In this document: positions 6,211 through 15,135 of the stretch, in pieces
Layout of the letters: each line of letters begins with the position of its first letter
Numbering within the stretch: the stretch's first letter is position 1
Origin: an uncultured Armatimonadota bacterium
GTDB lineage: Bacteria; Armatimonadota; Armatimonadia; Armatimonadales; Armatimonadaceae
Assembly (NCBI GenBank): GCA_903924445.1
Contig: CAIYBQ010000448.1
Location: 1 to 16,245, forward strand
DNA length: 16,245 nt
Reading direction: 5' to 3'
Position numbers and translations under genes: made by a program
The notes under the pieces: model-generated
What the model saw: the letters and a program-made list of their open reading frames with translations, nothing else
What the model was told of the DNA's origin: nothing
Databases searched by the model: none

Positions 6211-6816
6211 TTATGCCAGCGGTAATGGCCGCAGACCACTACAAATGTCCCGAATGACATCAACGAGCAGACTGTGCTCTGCACCCAATACACGCGCAGC
6301 GATGTCATCAACAGAGTCTTCCGGATGCACTGCTACGCATCGCTGCGCGACCACCGCACCGTGGTCATATTCATTGTCAACCACGTGAACCGTACAGCCC
6401 GTCTCCGAAACACCAGCATCCCGAACCGCTTCATGGACCTTACGCCCATACATCCCGTGACCACCAAATGCAGGCAACAAGCTTGGGTGAATATTGATGA
6501 TCCGGCCCGCATACGAAGTGGTAAGCGCATCCGGGAGGCGGCGCATATACCCAGCCAGCACCACAAGATCGACATCCCGCTTTGCGATAGCCCGCAACAA
6601 GACTTCGCCATATTCATCATCCGTGCGGTTTGCAGTCCCAACCACCACCGTAGCGACACACGCGAGCGTAGCGGCCTCCAACGCGGGCGCACCCTTGAGC
6701 GACCCAATCACAACCGCGACCTGCCCATTTAAGGTACCGTCCGCGATGGCATTTAGGATAGCCATCAGATTCGAGCCGCGCCCCTTGGCTCCGACCAGCA
6801 CACCTATGCGTAACAT
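6211..6816 (-). CDS. purN: Phosphoribosylglycinamide formyltransferase (PurN)
   Basis: PurN transfers the formyl group of 10-formyltetrahydrofolate to GAR in step three of purine synthesis. The 201-residue protein has the phosphate loop GRGSNL (12-17), the catalytic stretch INIHPSLLP (N108, H110), and D151 in EYDHG, matching the N106/H108/D144 set of the E. coli enzyme. GGHGMYG (118-124) with KVHEAV and TGCTVH is typical of true PurN rather than of sugar N-formyltransferases. Its ATG directly follows the exosortase stop (TAAATG), with AGGTG about 8 bases upstream, so translation is probably coupled. It is the last gene of a polysaccharide operon, an unexpected place. No other purine gene is in the window. 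Confidence 0.95.
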   Translation of the reverse strand: MLRIGVLVGAKGRGSNLMAILNAIADGTLNGQVAVVIGSLKGAPALEAATLACVATVVVGTANRTDDEYGEVLLRAIAKRDVDLVVLAGYMRRLPDALTTSYAGRIINIHPSLLPAFGGHGMYGRKVHEAVRDAGVSETGCTVHVVDNEYDHGAVVAQRCVAVHPEDSVDDIAARVLGAEHSLLVDVIRDICSGLRPLPLA

Positions 6817-8439
6817 TTAGAGTGCACCTGCCGTCGCCTCATCGGTCGTAATAACCTTGCGGATCTCCGGCTCCATCGCCGCCATAAATGCACGCTGCGC
6901 ATCCAGTGCCCGCTGATCTGTCTCAACACGTGGGCTTGAAAGGCGCAGGAATGTCCAGCCATTTTTGTTCGGGAAAATGCGCTCAAGTGCCATCCACAGC
7001 TGCTGGCGGATAAAGTCATGCTCTGTGCGATTTGCGCTGGCAAAGAAGTACGTAACGGTTGTCATCGGGACACCCGTCTGGCCATCAGGGCGCAGCACCG
7101 CACGGCCATCAAACAGCCAGTACACCGCCGGGACATCCTTGCCAGCCCACGGCAACGCGGCAACCTTATTGGTCACGCCAATATAGCCACCTGCCGGGAA
7201 ACATTGATCAGGCCGATGGGCAAACTCACGCCGGCCATAGCGACGGTAAACCACCATCAGGTCGACGACATCACCCTTGGAATTCACATAGCGACGGTTG
7301 ATGTACGAATCCGCCTGAATCTGCTTCATCGTCTCCGGGTCCGACTCGATATCACCAAGCGACTTCCACCCCAAATGTTCCTTTGGAATGCTTGCGACAT
7401 CAGCACTGGCCGCAGCAATCGGTGGGCGCGCCCCGATATACAGCGCCAGGCCGCTTGATGTGCAGCTGGCGATTGCAAGGATGATCGTTATACGAGCGAT
7501 GCGCTTGCCAATCTCAGGAGAGAAAATCGCCGCTGGGCCGAATGAAAATGCACCGGATGCTTTCCGTGCTTTCCACCAAGCATTCCCCCCCGTCCAACGC
7601 TCCATCAGCTGCCCGATACCAATCAAAATCAGGAAGACAAACAGAAACAACACATAAGGGCTGTAGTCGTGGAACAGCGTTAGGCCAAACTTCTTGTCGA
7701 CAAATGCGCAAACGAGGATGATTAACGTCATCCGGCAAATGTTGGCAGCAAGCGTGATCGGAAGCGCAAGGAAGAACAGAACCCACTTCCAAGGTGTCCG
7801 CAGGCGTGAGACATAAGCGGTGATAGCGTGCAGCGCTTTGATTGCCATCAATGAATGCAATCCTGAACACGGGTCAGCCACGATGATACGGATGTACTCA
7901 GTGCCGCGGGGCTGCATGAACTCGAGGTTCATCCCGGCGCCGTAAATCTCCACACCCAGCTTGCCCGCGATCAGCTTTGAGCCATCCGTGGCGAGCTTCC
8001 GTAGGGGGAAGGACACCACTTGTGTTAGTCCGCCGGGGACTGGGACCATGAATAGCAGATAGGCGATTGGAAAGGATAAGGCTTTGAGCCACTTCCAGCC
8101 GGCGATCCAAAGCACTGCTCCTGCGACATAAATCGGGATGGAAATCGGGGATGGACCGTTGAGATCGAGGACCTTTTCCGTGAGGTGGAGCAGAATCGCG
8201 AGCGCGACCAGGAATGCACCACGGGGGTCTGGGAGAATCGGCAGGGATGCGAGCTCATTCCGTTTGTACCAAACCGTGATGGCGGCAATCGGTATCACCA
8301 GCCATCCGTGGGTGACCGACTCATCGGTGAGCCAGCGAGGTATCAGGAACGAAACGAAGACCGGAACGTAGAGGACTAAAAATGCAGCCGCGATAACGAC
8401 GAGAACCCACTTAGGCAACGCACTTGCATTCTTTGGCAT
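6817..8439 (-). CDS. Exosortase fused to a C-terminal EpsI domain
   Basis: Exosortases are membrane cysteine transpeptidases thought to cut PEP-CTERM-type sorting tails and pass proteins on to the envelope. The first 285 or so residues are multi-pass and carry the three expected active-site residues: C191 in ADPCSGLHSL, R236 in ANICRMTLI and H257 in LFHDYS. After a linker and one more membrane helix (about 314-336), the remaining residues form an extracytoplasmic EpsI-type domain, with HLGWKSLGD and HRPDQCFPAGGY (H408 to G418). The 540-residue length fits such a two-domain protein. It starts at ATG 8439, 39 bases after the preceding gene, the only real gap in the operon; the AGGG upstream is only 2 bases from the start. 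No PEP-CTERM substrate gene lies in the window, so targets must be elsewhere. Confidence 0.93.
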   Translation of the reverse strand: MPKNASALPKWVLVVIAAAFLVLYVPVFVSFLIPRWLTDESVTHGWLVIPIAAITVWYKRNELASLPILPDPRGAFLVALAILLHLTEKVLDLNGPSPISIPIYVAGAVLWIAGWKWLKALSFPIAYLLFMVPVPGGLTQVVSFPLRKLATDGSKLIAGKLGVEIYGAGMNLEFMQPRGTEYIRIIVADPCSGLHSLMAIKALHAITAYVSRLRTPWKWVLFFLALPITLAANICRMTLIILVCAFVDKKFGLTLFHDYSPYVLFLFVFLILIGIGQLMERWTGGNAWWKARKASGAFSFGPAAIFSPEIGKRIARITIILAIASCTSSGLALYIGARPPIAAASADVASIPKEHLGWKSLGDIESDPETMKQIQADSYINRRYVNSKGDVVDLMVVYRRYGRREFAHRPDQCFPAGGYIGVTNKVAALPWAGKDVPAVYWLFDGRAVLRPDGQTGVPMTTVTYFFASANRTEHDFIRQQLWMALERIFPNKNGWTFLRLSSPRVETDQRALDAQRAFMAAMEPEIRKVITTDEATAGAL

Positions 8440-8478
8440 GTCCCTATGTTACAGCCCGGGCAGGCGGGTTGCAGGAGG

Positions 8479-10191
8479 TTAACGCGTTGCGATTGCTGGC
8501 GGCGAGAGAACGATGACCGTGCCGCTGTCTTTGCGAAACTCAACGGTATCGGCCTGGTAAGTCTTCAGGATTGGGTCAAGCTCAGGTGGAATCCGCACCT
8601 GAAAGCTACTTCGGAGCAAGCGTGCATCCTCGGTCGACATCCCGTCCATCGCGCGCCAAACATGGTCCACACCCGCGTAGAGCTGATACCAGGGATCATC
8701 CTTGCCACGTTCGAGGGTCGATGCCGTCAGAACGATTGGTGCATCCGCGAGCGGAACCATAGGACTGAGCAAGTCCCAGTCGGCTCTCGATGCTGGTAGC
8801 CCGATAACATGCCCGCCATTGATGTGTGACAGCGTGACAGGGTCGCTACTGATCGCGAGGCGGGGTACGCCGGTTGGCGGCAGCACGGCAGGAGCCAGCT
8901 TCAAAGAATCACGAATACCTGCGATGGGAAGCGTCGTCTGCGATGCGGCGGTCCGTACGATTAGTGCAAAGGTTAGGATGCCAGCGATTGAGCCCGCGAC
9001 AGCGAGCATATGAGGTGCCGCCCAGGCACGGCGCAGGAGAACAGTGCTCCAGAGGCCCATCCCAAACAATGCGACCACCGGGACCTGTGCCGTCAGCAGC
9101 TGCGTCAACTCATCCGGGCGGAGAACCAAGGCACCAACCGCCATCGTCACCAAAAACATCAAACACACAACATTGCGCGCGCGAGCAACTTCAAAATGCT
9201 CAAACCGCACAAACATCGCGACAAAAGCAAATGCCCCGATAATGCCAAGCGCAATCACCGCTGCGACATCAACCTGGACAACCAGTCCCTGCAGCTGCGT
9301 GAGGACACCGGGTAGTGAGAATGTTCCAGCGAGCTTGGATGACAGACTTCCGTGGCCGGCGATGCCAAGGGCAACCATCGGGGAGGCAGTTCCACGGGTG
9401 AGCCCAGTGATGACAGCATCCCGGTACCACCAGACATTTGTCACCGTGTCGTGCCAGGCAAAGTAAGTGACAATCGCAGCGATACCAGATGTCAGCACAG
9501 CCCAGCGCCATAGCTCAGGACGGTGGCCAATCAACGCACTCAGGCCAATCATCAGGGAGATGAACCACCCAAATTCAATGGTCCACGGGAGGAGAATCAC
9601 CGATGCGACAAAGCCTGCCCAGCAGAGCACATACTGCCGGCGATTTGCATGTGCGAACGCGCTTGGAAGCAGCCGGAAGCGTGCGATGAGGGCTAGTTCA
9701 ATCGCAGCAAGCAGCCCCGGCGGATAGTCATTCACCGGCTGAAGAATTTGGAGAGCAACAAAGGTTGCACCGACCGCCCACCCTGCGGATGCCGCAAGCT
9801 GGAGCTCACGTGCAATCGTATTGATGATCCACCCAAGCAGCACAAAGCTGATAAAGGTAGCAAGTCCGGCCGCAACGGTCACTGGACGGTTCGAAACGAC
9901 TTGGATTGCACGGTGGATGAGTCCCGTAACCGCCAGCGGCAACAACGGCTGGGTACGGTTTATAAATCGGTCATCGCTGCGCGCCGATGCAAGTGACATC
10001 GGATATGCAAACGGAGCCCGCAGTACATCTGTGCCGCCAGAGGCTTGCACAATCACGGTGCGTTCCAGCGCACCGTGGGACTGCGGCTCAAGCCCGCTAA
10101 AGCGAACCACATTAAAGAGCGTTACAACGACCGCACAGATACAGAAGACCCACCCGGTCAGCATCGTCAATTTGGCGCGATGGAGCATCAT
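8479..10191 (-). CDS. Large multi-pass membrane protein, GT-C glycosyltransferase-like
   Basis: The 570-residue product has an N-terminal membrane helix (about 10-28), an extracytoplasmic stretch to about 78, then roughly ten membrane segments to about 420 and a soluble C-terminal part. This layout, with TQPLLPLAVTGL at the end of the first loop, resembles GT-C enzymes (ArnT/PMT type) that move sugars from polyprenyl-phosphate carriers outside the membrane. I see no diagnostic motif that settles it, so the function is inferred from architecture and context: it sits between the sugar-phosphate transferase and the exosortase. The ATG at 10191 overlaps the preceding stop as ATGA; a second ATG follows immediately at 10188. 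Other readings are a flippase-like or polysaccharide-synthesis membrane protein. Confidence 0.6.
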   Translation of the reverse strand: MMLHRAKLTMLTGWVFCICAVVVTLFNVVRFSGLEPQSHGALERTVIVQASGGTDVLRAPFAYPMSLASARSDDRFINRTQPLLPLAVTGLIHRAIQVVSNRPVTVAAGLATFISFVLLGWIINTIARELQLAASAGWAVGATFVALQILQPVNDYPPGLLAAIELALIARFRLLPSAFAHANRRQYVLCWAGFVASVILLPWTIEFGWFISLMIGLSALIGHRPELWRWAVLTSGIAAIVTYFAWHDTVTNVWWYRDAVITGLTRGTASPMVALGIAGHGSLSSKLAGTFSLPGVLTQLQGLVVQVDVAAVIALGIIGAFAFVAMFVRFEHFEVARARNVVCLMFLVTMAVGALVLRPDELTQLLTAQVPVVALFGMGLWSTVLLRRAWAAPHMLAVAGSIAGILTFALIVRTAASQTTLPIAGIRDSLKLAPAVLPPTGVPRLAISSDPVTLSHINGGHVIGLPASRADWDLLSPMVPLADAPIVLTASTLERGKDDPWYQLYAGVDHVWRAMDGMSTEDARLLRSSFQVRIPPELDPILKTYQADTVEFRKDSGTVIVLSPPAIATR

Positions 10192-10832
10192 TTTGCGCCC
10201 CGCCCACCGATGACAGCCCCGACCGTCATCATCAGAATGCGTAAATCAAATCCAAAAGATGCCTGCTGGATGTACTCCGTGTCATAAACACGCCGGTTCC
10301 CAGGATTGCCATCCCCGCGGGCATTGACCTGCCACCACCCCGTCAAACCTGGCCGAGCCATAAGCACTGCCGGAAGATCATCCCCGTACACACCAGACTC
10401 ATCCGCCGTCATCATGCGGGGGCCAATCAGACTCATCTGTCCCGTCACGACATTGAACAGCTGCGGAAGCTCATCGATGGACCAGCGACGCAAGATGCGA
10501 CCCAGCGGCGTAATCCGGGGGTCTTGATCGACCTTGCCGTTTTCGCGTAGTCGTGCGGAATATTCATCCTCGGTATGGGATGCATCTGGTGCAGAGAGTT
10601 TCATGGTGCGGAGCTTGTACGCCTTAAATGTCGGCAGGATAGATGCATCACGATAGGGATGACATTGCGACAAGACAGTCCGTCTGTAGATGACAGGAAA
10701 GCCATCAATGATTGCCAATAAAATGAAACAAATCACAATAACTGGCATTAAGATTATAAGGCACAGCATGCCGCCCAGTAGATCCAAGGCGCGCTTGAGA
10801 GGACTTGTAAGGTATTTTGTGCCCACAGGCAT
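10188..10832 (-). CDS. Polyprenyl-phosphate sugar-1-phosphate transferase (initiating glycosyltransferase)
   Basis: Enzymes of this family start glycan assembly by moving a sugar-1-phosphate from a nucleotide sugar to undecaprenyl phosphate at the inner membrane. The 214-residue protein is a minimal, monotopic-type member: KRALDLLGG, one membrane hairpin (about 19-42), YKLRTM, DPRITPLGRILRRWSIDELPQL with the catalytic Asp-Glu pair (D120-E121), MSLIGPRM and RPGLTGWWQVN. It lacks the four extra N-terminal helices of WcaJ/WbaP-type members. ATG 10832 is chosen over the adjacent TTG 10835 because it gives a TGATG junction with the upstream gene. The sugar cannot be read from sequence. Transfer to the lipid carrier here would be the first step for the GTs upstream in the operon. 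Confidence 0.95.
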   Translation of the reverse strand: MPVGTKYLTSPLKRALDLLGGMLCLIILMPVIVICFILLAIIDGFPVIYRRTVLSQCHPYRDASILPTFKAYKLRTMKLSAPDASHTEDEYSARLRENGKVDQDPRITPLGRILRRWSIDELPQLFNVVTGQMSLIGPRMMTADESGVYGDDLPAVLMARPGLTGWWQVNARGDGNPGNRRVYDTEYIQQASFGFDLRILMMTVGAVIGGRGAK

Positions 10833-12007
10833 CAAGGATGCAAGACCTGTTCCAAACGCATCGCGATCTTTGCGTAGCTTGGCTGCCAGCCCATGGTCGA
10901 TGCCACCACATCGCGGCCTAAGATTCCCTGACGCTGAGCCTGCTGTGGATCCATCATGAGTTTAGTAATGATGTCAACCATCTCAGCTGCCTTTGCTGCT
11001 GGGAATACGCCGGGCAGCCCCCCTGGGATTGTCCCCGCGGCAGCGATGTGGGTGCAGACGACAGGAACTCCACAGGCGATGGACTCAAGGATCTTGTTTT
11101 GCATTCCCGCCGCCAGCATCGCTGGACAAACGCTGAGCAGACTCTGATGTAAGTAAGGTCGGACATCCGGCACCGGACCCACCAAAACAACATTGCCGCT
11201 TTTCACACCATCCACTGCGGCATCGGCGATGGGCGAACCTGCCTGACACCCGGGCCCCACAATCGTGCAGACAGCCTCCGGGAATTTGAGACATACCTGC
11301 GGCCAGACATCCCGCAGAAACTGTACACACCCATGAGCGTTCGGCAGATAATTCCAGCGACCAACCATACAAATATGAAATGGTCGTTTGTCAGCATCCG
11401 CATTCGCAGATGGCTGAAAATAGTCACAGTCAACGCCATTTGGGATCGCGATCACATTTGGACCAAGCAACGCCGCTTCGCGCTCTGTTACGGCAATCGT
11501 TGCCGAAAACCGTGCCGCGAGCGATGCTTCCTCACGCCCAGTCCGCTTCGCTTCGCAATTGAACATCCATGCTTTGAATGGGTTTTGAACCAGCCCGGCT
11601 CTCCCCGCGAACAATGGCCCCAAGGCATCCACAGCATCCCAGACTACGGGACAGCCCACCGCTTGCGGCAACATCCCGGCGCCGCGCAAGTGCTCGACCC
11701 ACAGCACATCCGCTCCAGCGCTTAACTCCCAGATGACCTTTTTGGCTTCTACCGAGCCGCACCAGGCTTGGCTCACAGACATCCCACCAAGCCAGCGGCC
11801 TAGCGTCGAAACCACTCCAGCGAACGGTACTTTCCGCACATCTGTGCACAATGCGGCATCATCGCTCAGCGCAAAATCCACCCCGAAGCGCTCCGCGACA
11901 TACACCACACGGACATCGTGCCCCGCAGCCAACATCGCCTTGATCGAATGCAGTGAACGCGGGCGGAGGAGGCATGGATTGTACGGAAAAATGGCACAAA
12001 TGGTCAC
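10832..12007 (-). CDS. GT4-type glycosyltransferase, similar to PEP-CTERM/exosortase-associated Stp1 group
   Basis: This is a GT-B fold, retaining glycosyltransferase acting at the cytoplasmic membrane face. The start is GTG 12007, whose GTGA overlaps the upstream stop and follows GGAG at about 8 bases; a longer frame from 12172 lies over the neighbouring gene and its extra residues look like shadow sequence. From GTG the 391-residue product shows VTICAIFPYN, DVLWVEHLRG, AIPNGVDCDYF (187-197), VGRWNYLPNAHG, and GMQNKILESIACGVPVV (301-317, E308 in the nucleotide-sugar site). GMQNKILES and the PNGVD segment recall the Stp1 transferases associated with exosortase systems, in line with the exosortase four genes on. 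Donor and acceptor are unknown. Confidence 0.9.
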   Translation of the reverse strand: MTICAIFPYNPCLLRPRSLHSIKAMLAAGHDVRVVYVAERFGVDFALSDDAALCTDVRKVPFAGVVSTLGRWLGGMSVSQAWCGSVEAKKVIWELSAGADVLWVEHLRGAGMLPQAVGCPVVWDAVDALGPLFAGRAGLVQNPFKAWMFNCEAKRTGREEASLAARFSATIAVTEREAALLGPNVIAIPNGVDCDYFQPSANADADKRPFHICMVGRWNYLPNAHGCVQFLRDVWPQVCLKFPEAVCTIVGPGCQAGSPIADAAVDGVKSGNVVLVGPVPDVRPYLHQSLLSVCPAMLAAGMQNKILESIACGVPVVCTHIAAAGTIPGGLPGVFPAAKAAEMVDIITKLMMDPQQAQRQGILGRDVVASTMGWQPSYAKIAMRLEQVLHP

Positions 12008-13233
12008 GAAGCGACTCCGGTCGACGTACCTCGCATGACCCCTTTGAGGACATTCGCAACTTCCATTTGTAGCACGCTCACCGTGTGGTGAGCATCGGCA
12101 AATGTGAATGCCTGTGCAGCTGCAGCCGCGTACGTTTCCGGAGTCGATACAAGGTGACGGACCGCAGCGCACCAGTCATCCGGGCGGGTGACGTATGTGT
12201 GAAAGCGTGCATCCTGTGGAATATCAACCGTTGCAACCGGCGTCCCCAGCGTTGGCTTCCCGGCTCCCCAGCTTTCGATCAGCTTAATCTTCACTCCACC
12301 GCCCCACCTAAGTGGTGCAATCCCGATGTGGATTTGCTCCCAAAATTCACGAAGATCTGGCACTGTTCCGAGACCGGTAACCCGCCCGGAAAACTCTGGG
12401 TGCTCCCTCGTAAATTCGCTGCAAAAGGTATCTGTTTCTCGACCAGCGCACACGAGACGGACATTTGGAATGGCTTGAACGATTGATGGCCAGGTTGTCT
12501 TCAAAAAGTCCTGCATCCCATCCCGGTTTGCAAGCCACCGCATACTCCCAACAAAGCCAAGGATTGGCTGTGCGGTCACGGTAAGGGCTCCAGGAACACG
12601 CTTAACCGGCACCGCAGGCGGCAAAATACTAACCCGCTTTGCCGACATCGGAGCAAGCTCGCTGACGCGCGCCGCATCCCCGGCCCCAATCACACACACA
12701 TGGTCAGCGATTGAAAACACGCGTGTCTCAAAGCGCCGGACCCGCTCGATATCCGTTCGGGCAAAGACAGCAAAGCCATCCCCAGCCTGCGACCGCTGCA
12801 GCAATAAATCCTGCTCAATATTGTGCGCATCCAGTACCGCGGGAACCCCCGGCAGGTTTGCGCTTCCCCACATTTGCAAATGGTCCACCCAGACAACATC
12901 GTATGGTTTTTGCGCATGTGCAGCTGCGACAGCGGTTCCTAGCGCGGCTGTGCGATCGCGCTCAACAAACCACGGCGTCAACAGATAGCGACTCCGCAGC
13001 CACGCGATGACATCCTGACCGGGCCCGCGCCTAATACGAAACGTCTTTAGCGTCCCGTTGAACCAAGCAGGCAGCGGTCCACGAAGGTTTTCCTCATCGG
13101 CATCCGAGCGCGCGATGGTGTAAAGGTCTACAGCTGCGCAGCGGCAAAGTGCCTCCAAGGTTTGGATGGACTTCTGTTGCCCGCCGGATGTTGCAGGCCA
13201 TGGTGGCAAATGTGCAAGAAAAGCGACTCTCAT
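12004..13233 (-). CDS. GT4-like glycosyltransferase
   Basis: This 409-residue GT-B protein has an N-terminal acceptor domain with FLAHLPPWPATSGGQQKS (5-22), YDVVWVDHLQMWG, VLDAHNIEQ (133-141), and a C-terminal donor domain with ILGFVGSMRWLANRDG (224-239), IAPLRWGGGVKIKLIES (305-321, E320) and GKPTLGTP. It resembles the following gene in layout (DVVWVDHL versus DVLWVEHL, and the VGSMRWLANRDG versus VGRWNYLPNAHG segments), so the two are probably old paralogues. ATG 13233 overlaps the preceding stop as ATGA; its own stop overlaps the next start as GTGA. The substrate cannot be told. Confidence 0.9.
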   Translation of the reverse strand: MRVAFLAHLPPWPATSGGQQKSIQTLEALCRCAAVDLYTIARSDADEENLRGPLPAWFNGTLKTFRIRRGPGQDVIAWLRSRYLLTPWFVERDRTAALGTAVAAAHAQKPYDVVWVDHLQMWGSANLPGVPAVLDAHNIEQDLLLQRSQAGDGFAVFARTDIERVRRFETRVFSIADHVCVIGAGDAARVSELAPMSAKRVSILPPAVPVKRVPGALTVTAQPILGFVGSMRWLANRDGMQDFLKTTWPSIVQAIPNVRLVCAGRETDTFCSEFTREHPEFSGRVTGLGTVPDLREFWEQIHIGIAPLRWGGGVKIKLIESWGAGKPTLGTPVATVDIPQDARFHTYVTRPDDWCAAVRHLVSTPETYAAAAAQAFTFADAHHTVSVLQMEVANVLKGVMRGTSTGVAS

Positions 13234-14330
13234 TGGGCCAGCTCATCGATGGAATCCAGCAAGCGCCGCGCAACATCTGTGGATGTAAAGCGACGCGCGC
13301 GCTGATGACCGCGTTCGATCAGCTCAGCGGTAAACCATGGCTCGTTGATCACTTTCCGAATGGCCTCCACCAGCTGCAGCGGCCGGTCGGGATCGATCGC
13401 GATGGCAGCATCCCCAACCACTTCCCCTGTCGCGCCGGTGCGCGAGCAGACAACGGGGGTCCCACAGCGCATCGCTTCAAGTGGCGGCAACCCAAATCCC
13501 TCCGCACGGCTTGGGAAGACAAAGACGCCTGCTTCCGCATACGCATTTGCAAGGTCCTGTGTCGATGAGGCATCAACGAGGACAGGATCGGGCACTCGGT
13601 AGGCCTTCGCGACCGTACGCCAATAAGTCCAGTTACTACGATGCGTCACGAGTGCCAGCTCAGGTTCAGGAGCCCGGGAATCGTGATCGCGGAGGAGCTC
13701 GCCCCAAGCTTGCATCACGCAATCTAGATTTTTCCGCGGGTCGCGTTGTCCGAGGGCAAGAATGCGATGTGGCTTGCGATCGACACTTACGGGCGGTGGG
13801 ATGACTGGTGCGGACCCAATGATATCGATGCGCCCCCTGAGGTTTGGAAACAGCGCTTCGATTTGCATCGCACTGTGGCGGGTCAGAGTGACAACACGCC
13901 GTGCCCGATGCGCTGTCCAGGTCTGCATCCGGGCAAAATAGGTGTCGAGCGCAACCTGCCGTGGCCGACGCGCCTGCTTCCAAGATGCGGGAACAAGAAG
14001 GAGGGTGTCCAGCATGTGCGCGATGACGGGTGTCCCTGCGATGAGCGGGATGTAATTGGTGATACCGATAACGACATCCGGGCGGACACTCCGGACAGCC
14101 TGTGGGATACGGTTACAGTCGGCGACAATCCGATTCGAGCCGACATCGATGATGCTCATATCCCGCAGCAGTGTTGCGGCGGCATGCTGGCTTGGCTGTC
14201 GGTCGACGAGAACCGTGATGTCATGCGGATGGGCAATTTTCTGAAGACCATCGAGGACGGTGACGGTGTGCGATTTGTAGCCACCGTTCCCTGGGTGGGT
14301 CAACGCACGGGCATCAAGGACGATGCGCAC
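13230..14330 (-). CDS. GT4 family glycosyltransferase
   Basis: The 366-residue product is a classical GT4 enzyme: LDARALTHPGNGGY at the N-terminus (5-18), QRDPRKNLDCVMQAW in the donor domain (195-209), and PSRAEGFGLPPLEAMRCGTPVV (273-294) with the E-x7-E pair E277/E285 that holds the nucleotide sugar. Members with this pattern include mannosyl- and other hexosyltransferases, but sequence alone does not set the sugar. The start is GTG 14330 with GGAA about 6 bases upstream. It overlaps the upstream GT2 gene by 17 bases, the longest overlap in the operon, and its stop overlaps the next ATG. Confidence 0.94.
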   Translation of the reverse strand: MRIVLDARALTHPGNGGYKSHTVTVLDGLQKIAHPHDITVLVDRQPSQHAAATLLRDMSIIDVGSNRIVADCNRIPQAVRSVRPDVVIGITNYIPLIAGTPVIAHMLDTLLLVPASWKQARRPRQVALDTYFARMQTWTAHRARRVVTLTRHSAMQIEALFPNLRGRIDIIGSAPVIPPPVSVDRKPHRILALGQRDPRKNLDCVMQAWGELLRDHDSRAPEPELALVTHRSNWTYWRTVAKAYRVPDPVLVDASSTQDLANAYAEAGVFVFPSRAEGFGLPPLEAMRCGTPVVCSRTGATGEVVGDAAIAIDPDRPLQLVEAIRKVINEPWFTAELIERGHQRARRFTSTDVARRLLDSIDELAQ

Positions 14331-15135
14331 CGTTTGTTCCGATACCTTTCAGGAGCCATGCGATAAAGCGCGCGAGGGAGATGCACTGGGCCGGGATAGC
14401 CGCTAGCGGGCCGTGGGCGGTGCGGAGGTCCCGAAGACGTGCACGCAAAAGATGTTTACGAAGCCAGAGTGGCGACCGTGCGGATGACGAGCTCCCACCG
14501 TGATGCGTAACGACCGCATCCGAAATGAGAACCGTGTTCAGGCCTGCCTGTTGGGCACGCCAGCACAAATCGGTATCCTCTCCGTAAAACATGATGTTTG
14601 GATTGTAGCCGTTTAATGCATCCCATGTAGCCGACTTTAGCGCAATACACGCACCACCAACCCAGCTAACTTTGTGTGTGCCGCGTTCAGGATTGTCAAT
14701 TTCGCTCCTGTCGAGACATCCCGACCATTCACTGGCGATGTCTGGGAAGCGTGCCCAGCTGTGCTGAAGCGTGCCATCCGTGTTCAGGAGGCGAGGCGCG
14801 GCGATGCCAATACTGCCATCGATTAGTACCGCCTGTAATCGCTGAATGCTGCCAGGGTGAAACTCCGTATCGGCATTGCAAATGATGATGGTTTCTCCTG
14901 ATGCGCGAGCAACACCAAGGTGTGCGGCCGCTGCGTACCCTGTCGATGAAGGTGCTGTGACGATTATGTTGTCGTAGTGTGCGAGGGCCTCCGATGTGTC
15001 ATCTGCAGAGCCGGTATCGACAACAATCGCCTCGATTTTTTCAAACTGCCTGAGCGAGGCAAGGCACTTCAGCGTCAGTGCGCACGTGTTGTGACTGATG
15101 ATGATGATGGAAACATCCATGCGAGCGGATTGCAT
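14314..15135 (-). CDS. GT2 family glycosyltransferase, rhamnosyltransferase-like
   Basis: This is an inverting GT-A enzyme of 273 residues. It has VSIIIISHN, VVDTGSADDT (38-47), the DxD-equivalent CNADTEF (86-92), WVGGACIALKS (158-168), and MFYGEDTDLCWRAQQAG (182-198) with the ED pair expected near the catalytic base, then THHGGSS. The GG-C-x-x-x-K/R and YGEDTDLCWR pattern is shared with WbbL-type rhamnosyltransferases, so rhamnose transfer is a fair guess only. ATG 15135 overlaps the preceding stop as TAATG; an internal ATG at 15120 would give MDVSII and is a second possibility. Amphipathic C-terminal residues (about 228-265) may bring it to the membrane. Confidence 0.93.
   Translation of the reverse strand: MQSARMDVSIIIISHNTCALTLKCLASLRQFEKIEAIVVDTGSADDTSEALAHYDNIIVTAPSSTGYAAAAHLGVARASGETIIICNADTEFHPGSIQRLQAVLIDGSIGIAAPRLLNTDGTLQHSWARFPDIASEWSGCLDRSEIDNPERGTHKVSWVGGACIALKSATWDALNGYNPNIMFYGEDTDLCWRAQQAGLNTVLISDAVVTHHGGSSSSARSPLWLRKHLLRARLRDLRTAHGPLAAIPAQCISLARFIAWLLKGIGTNGAHRP

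Noticed and set aside
6211..6816. Sugar N-formyltransferase instead of PurN
   Set aside because: The operon context made this attractive, but GGHGMYG, NIHPSLLP and the single-domain 201-residue length match PurN; sugar formyltransferases usually carry an extra C-terminal domain.
8454..8468. Terminator or operator in the gap before the exosortase gene
   Set aside because: GCCCGGGC is an 8-bp palindrome but gives only a weak hairpin and no T-run follows on the reverse strand.
12008..12172. Longer start for the GT4 gene at 10832-12007
   Set aside because: The extra residues are Cys/Arg-rich shadow sequence over the upstream GT gene, whereas GTG 12007 makes a GTGA overlap and begins at the first beta-strand.
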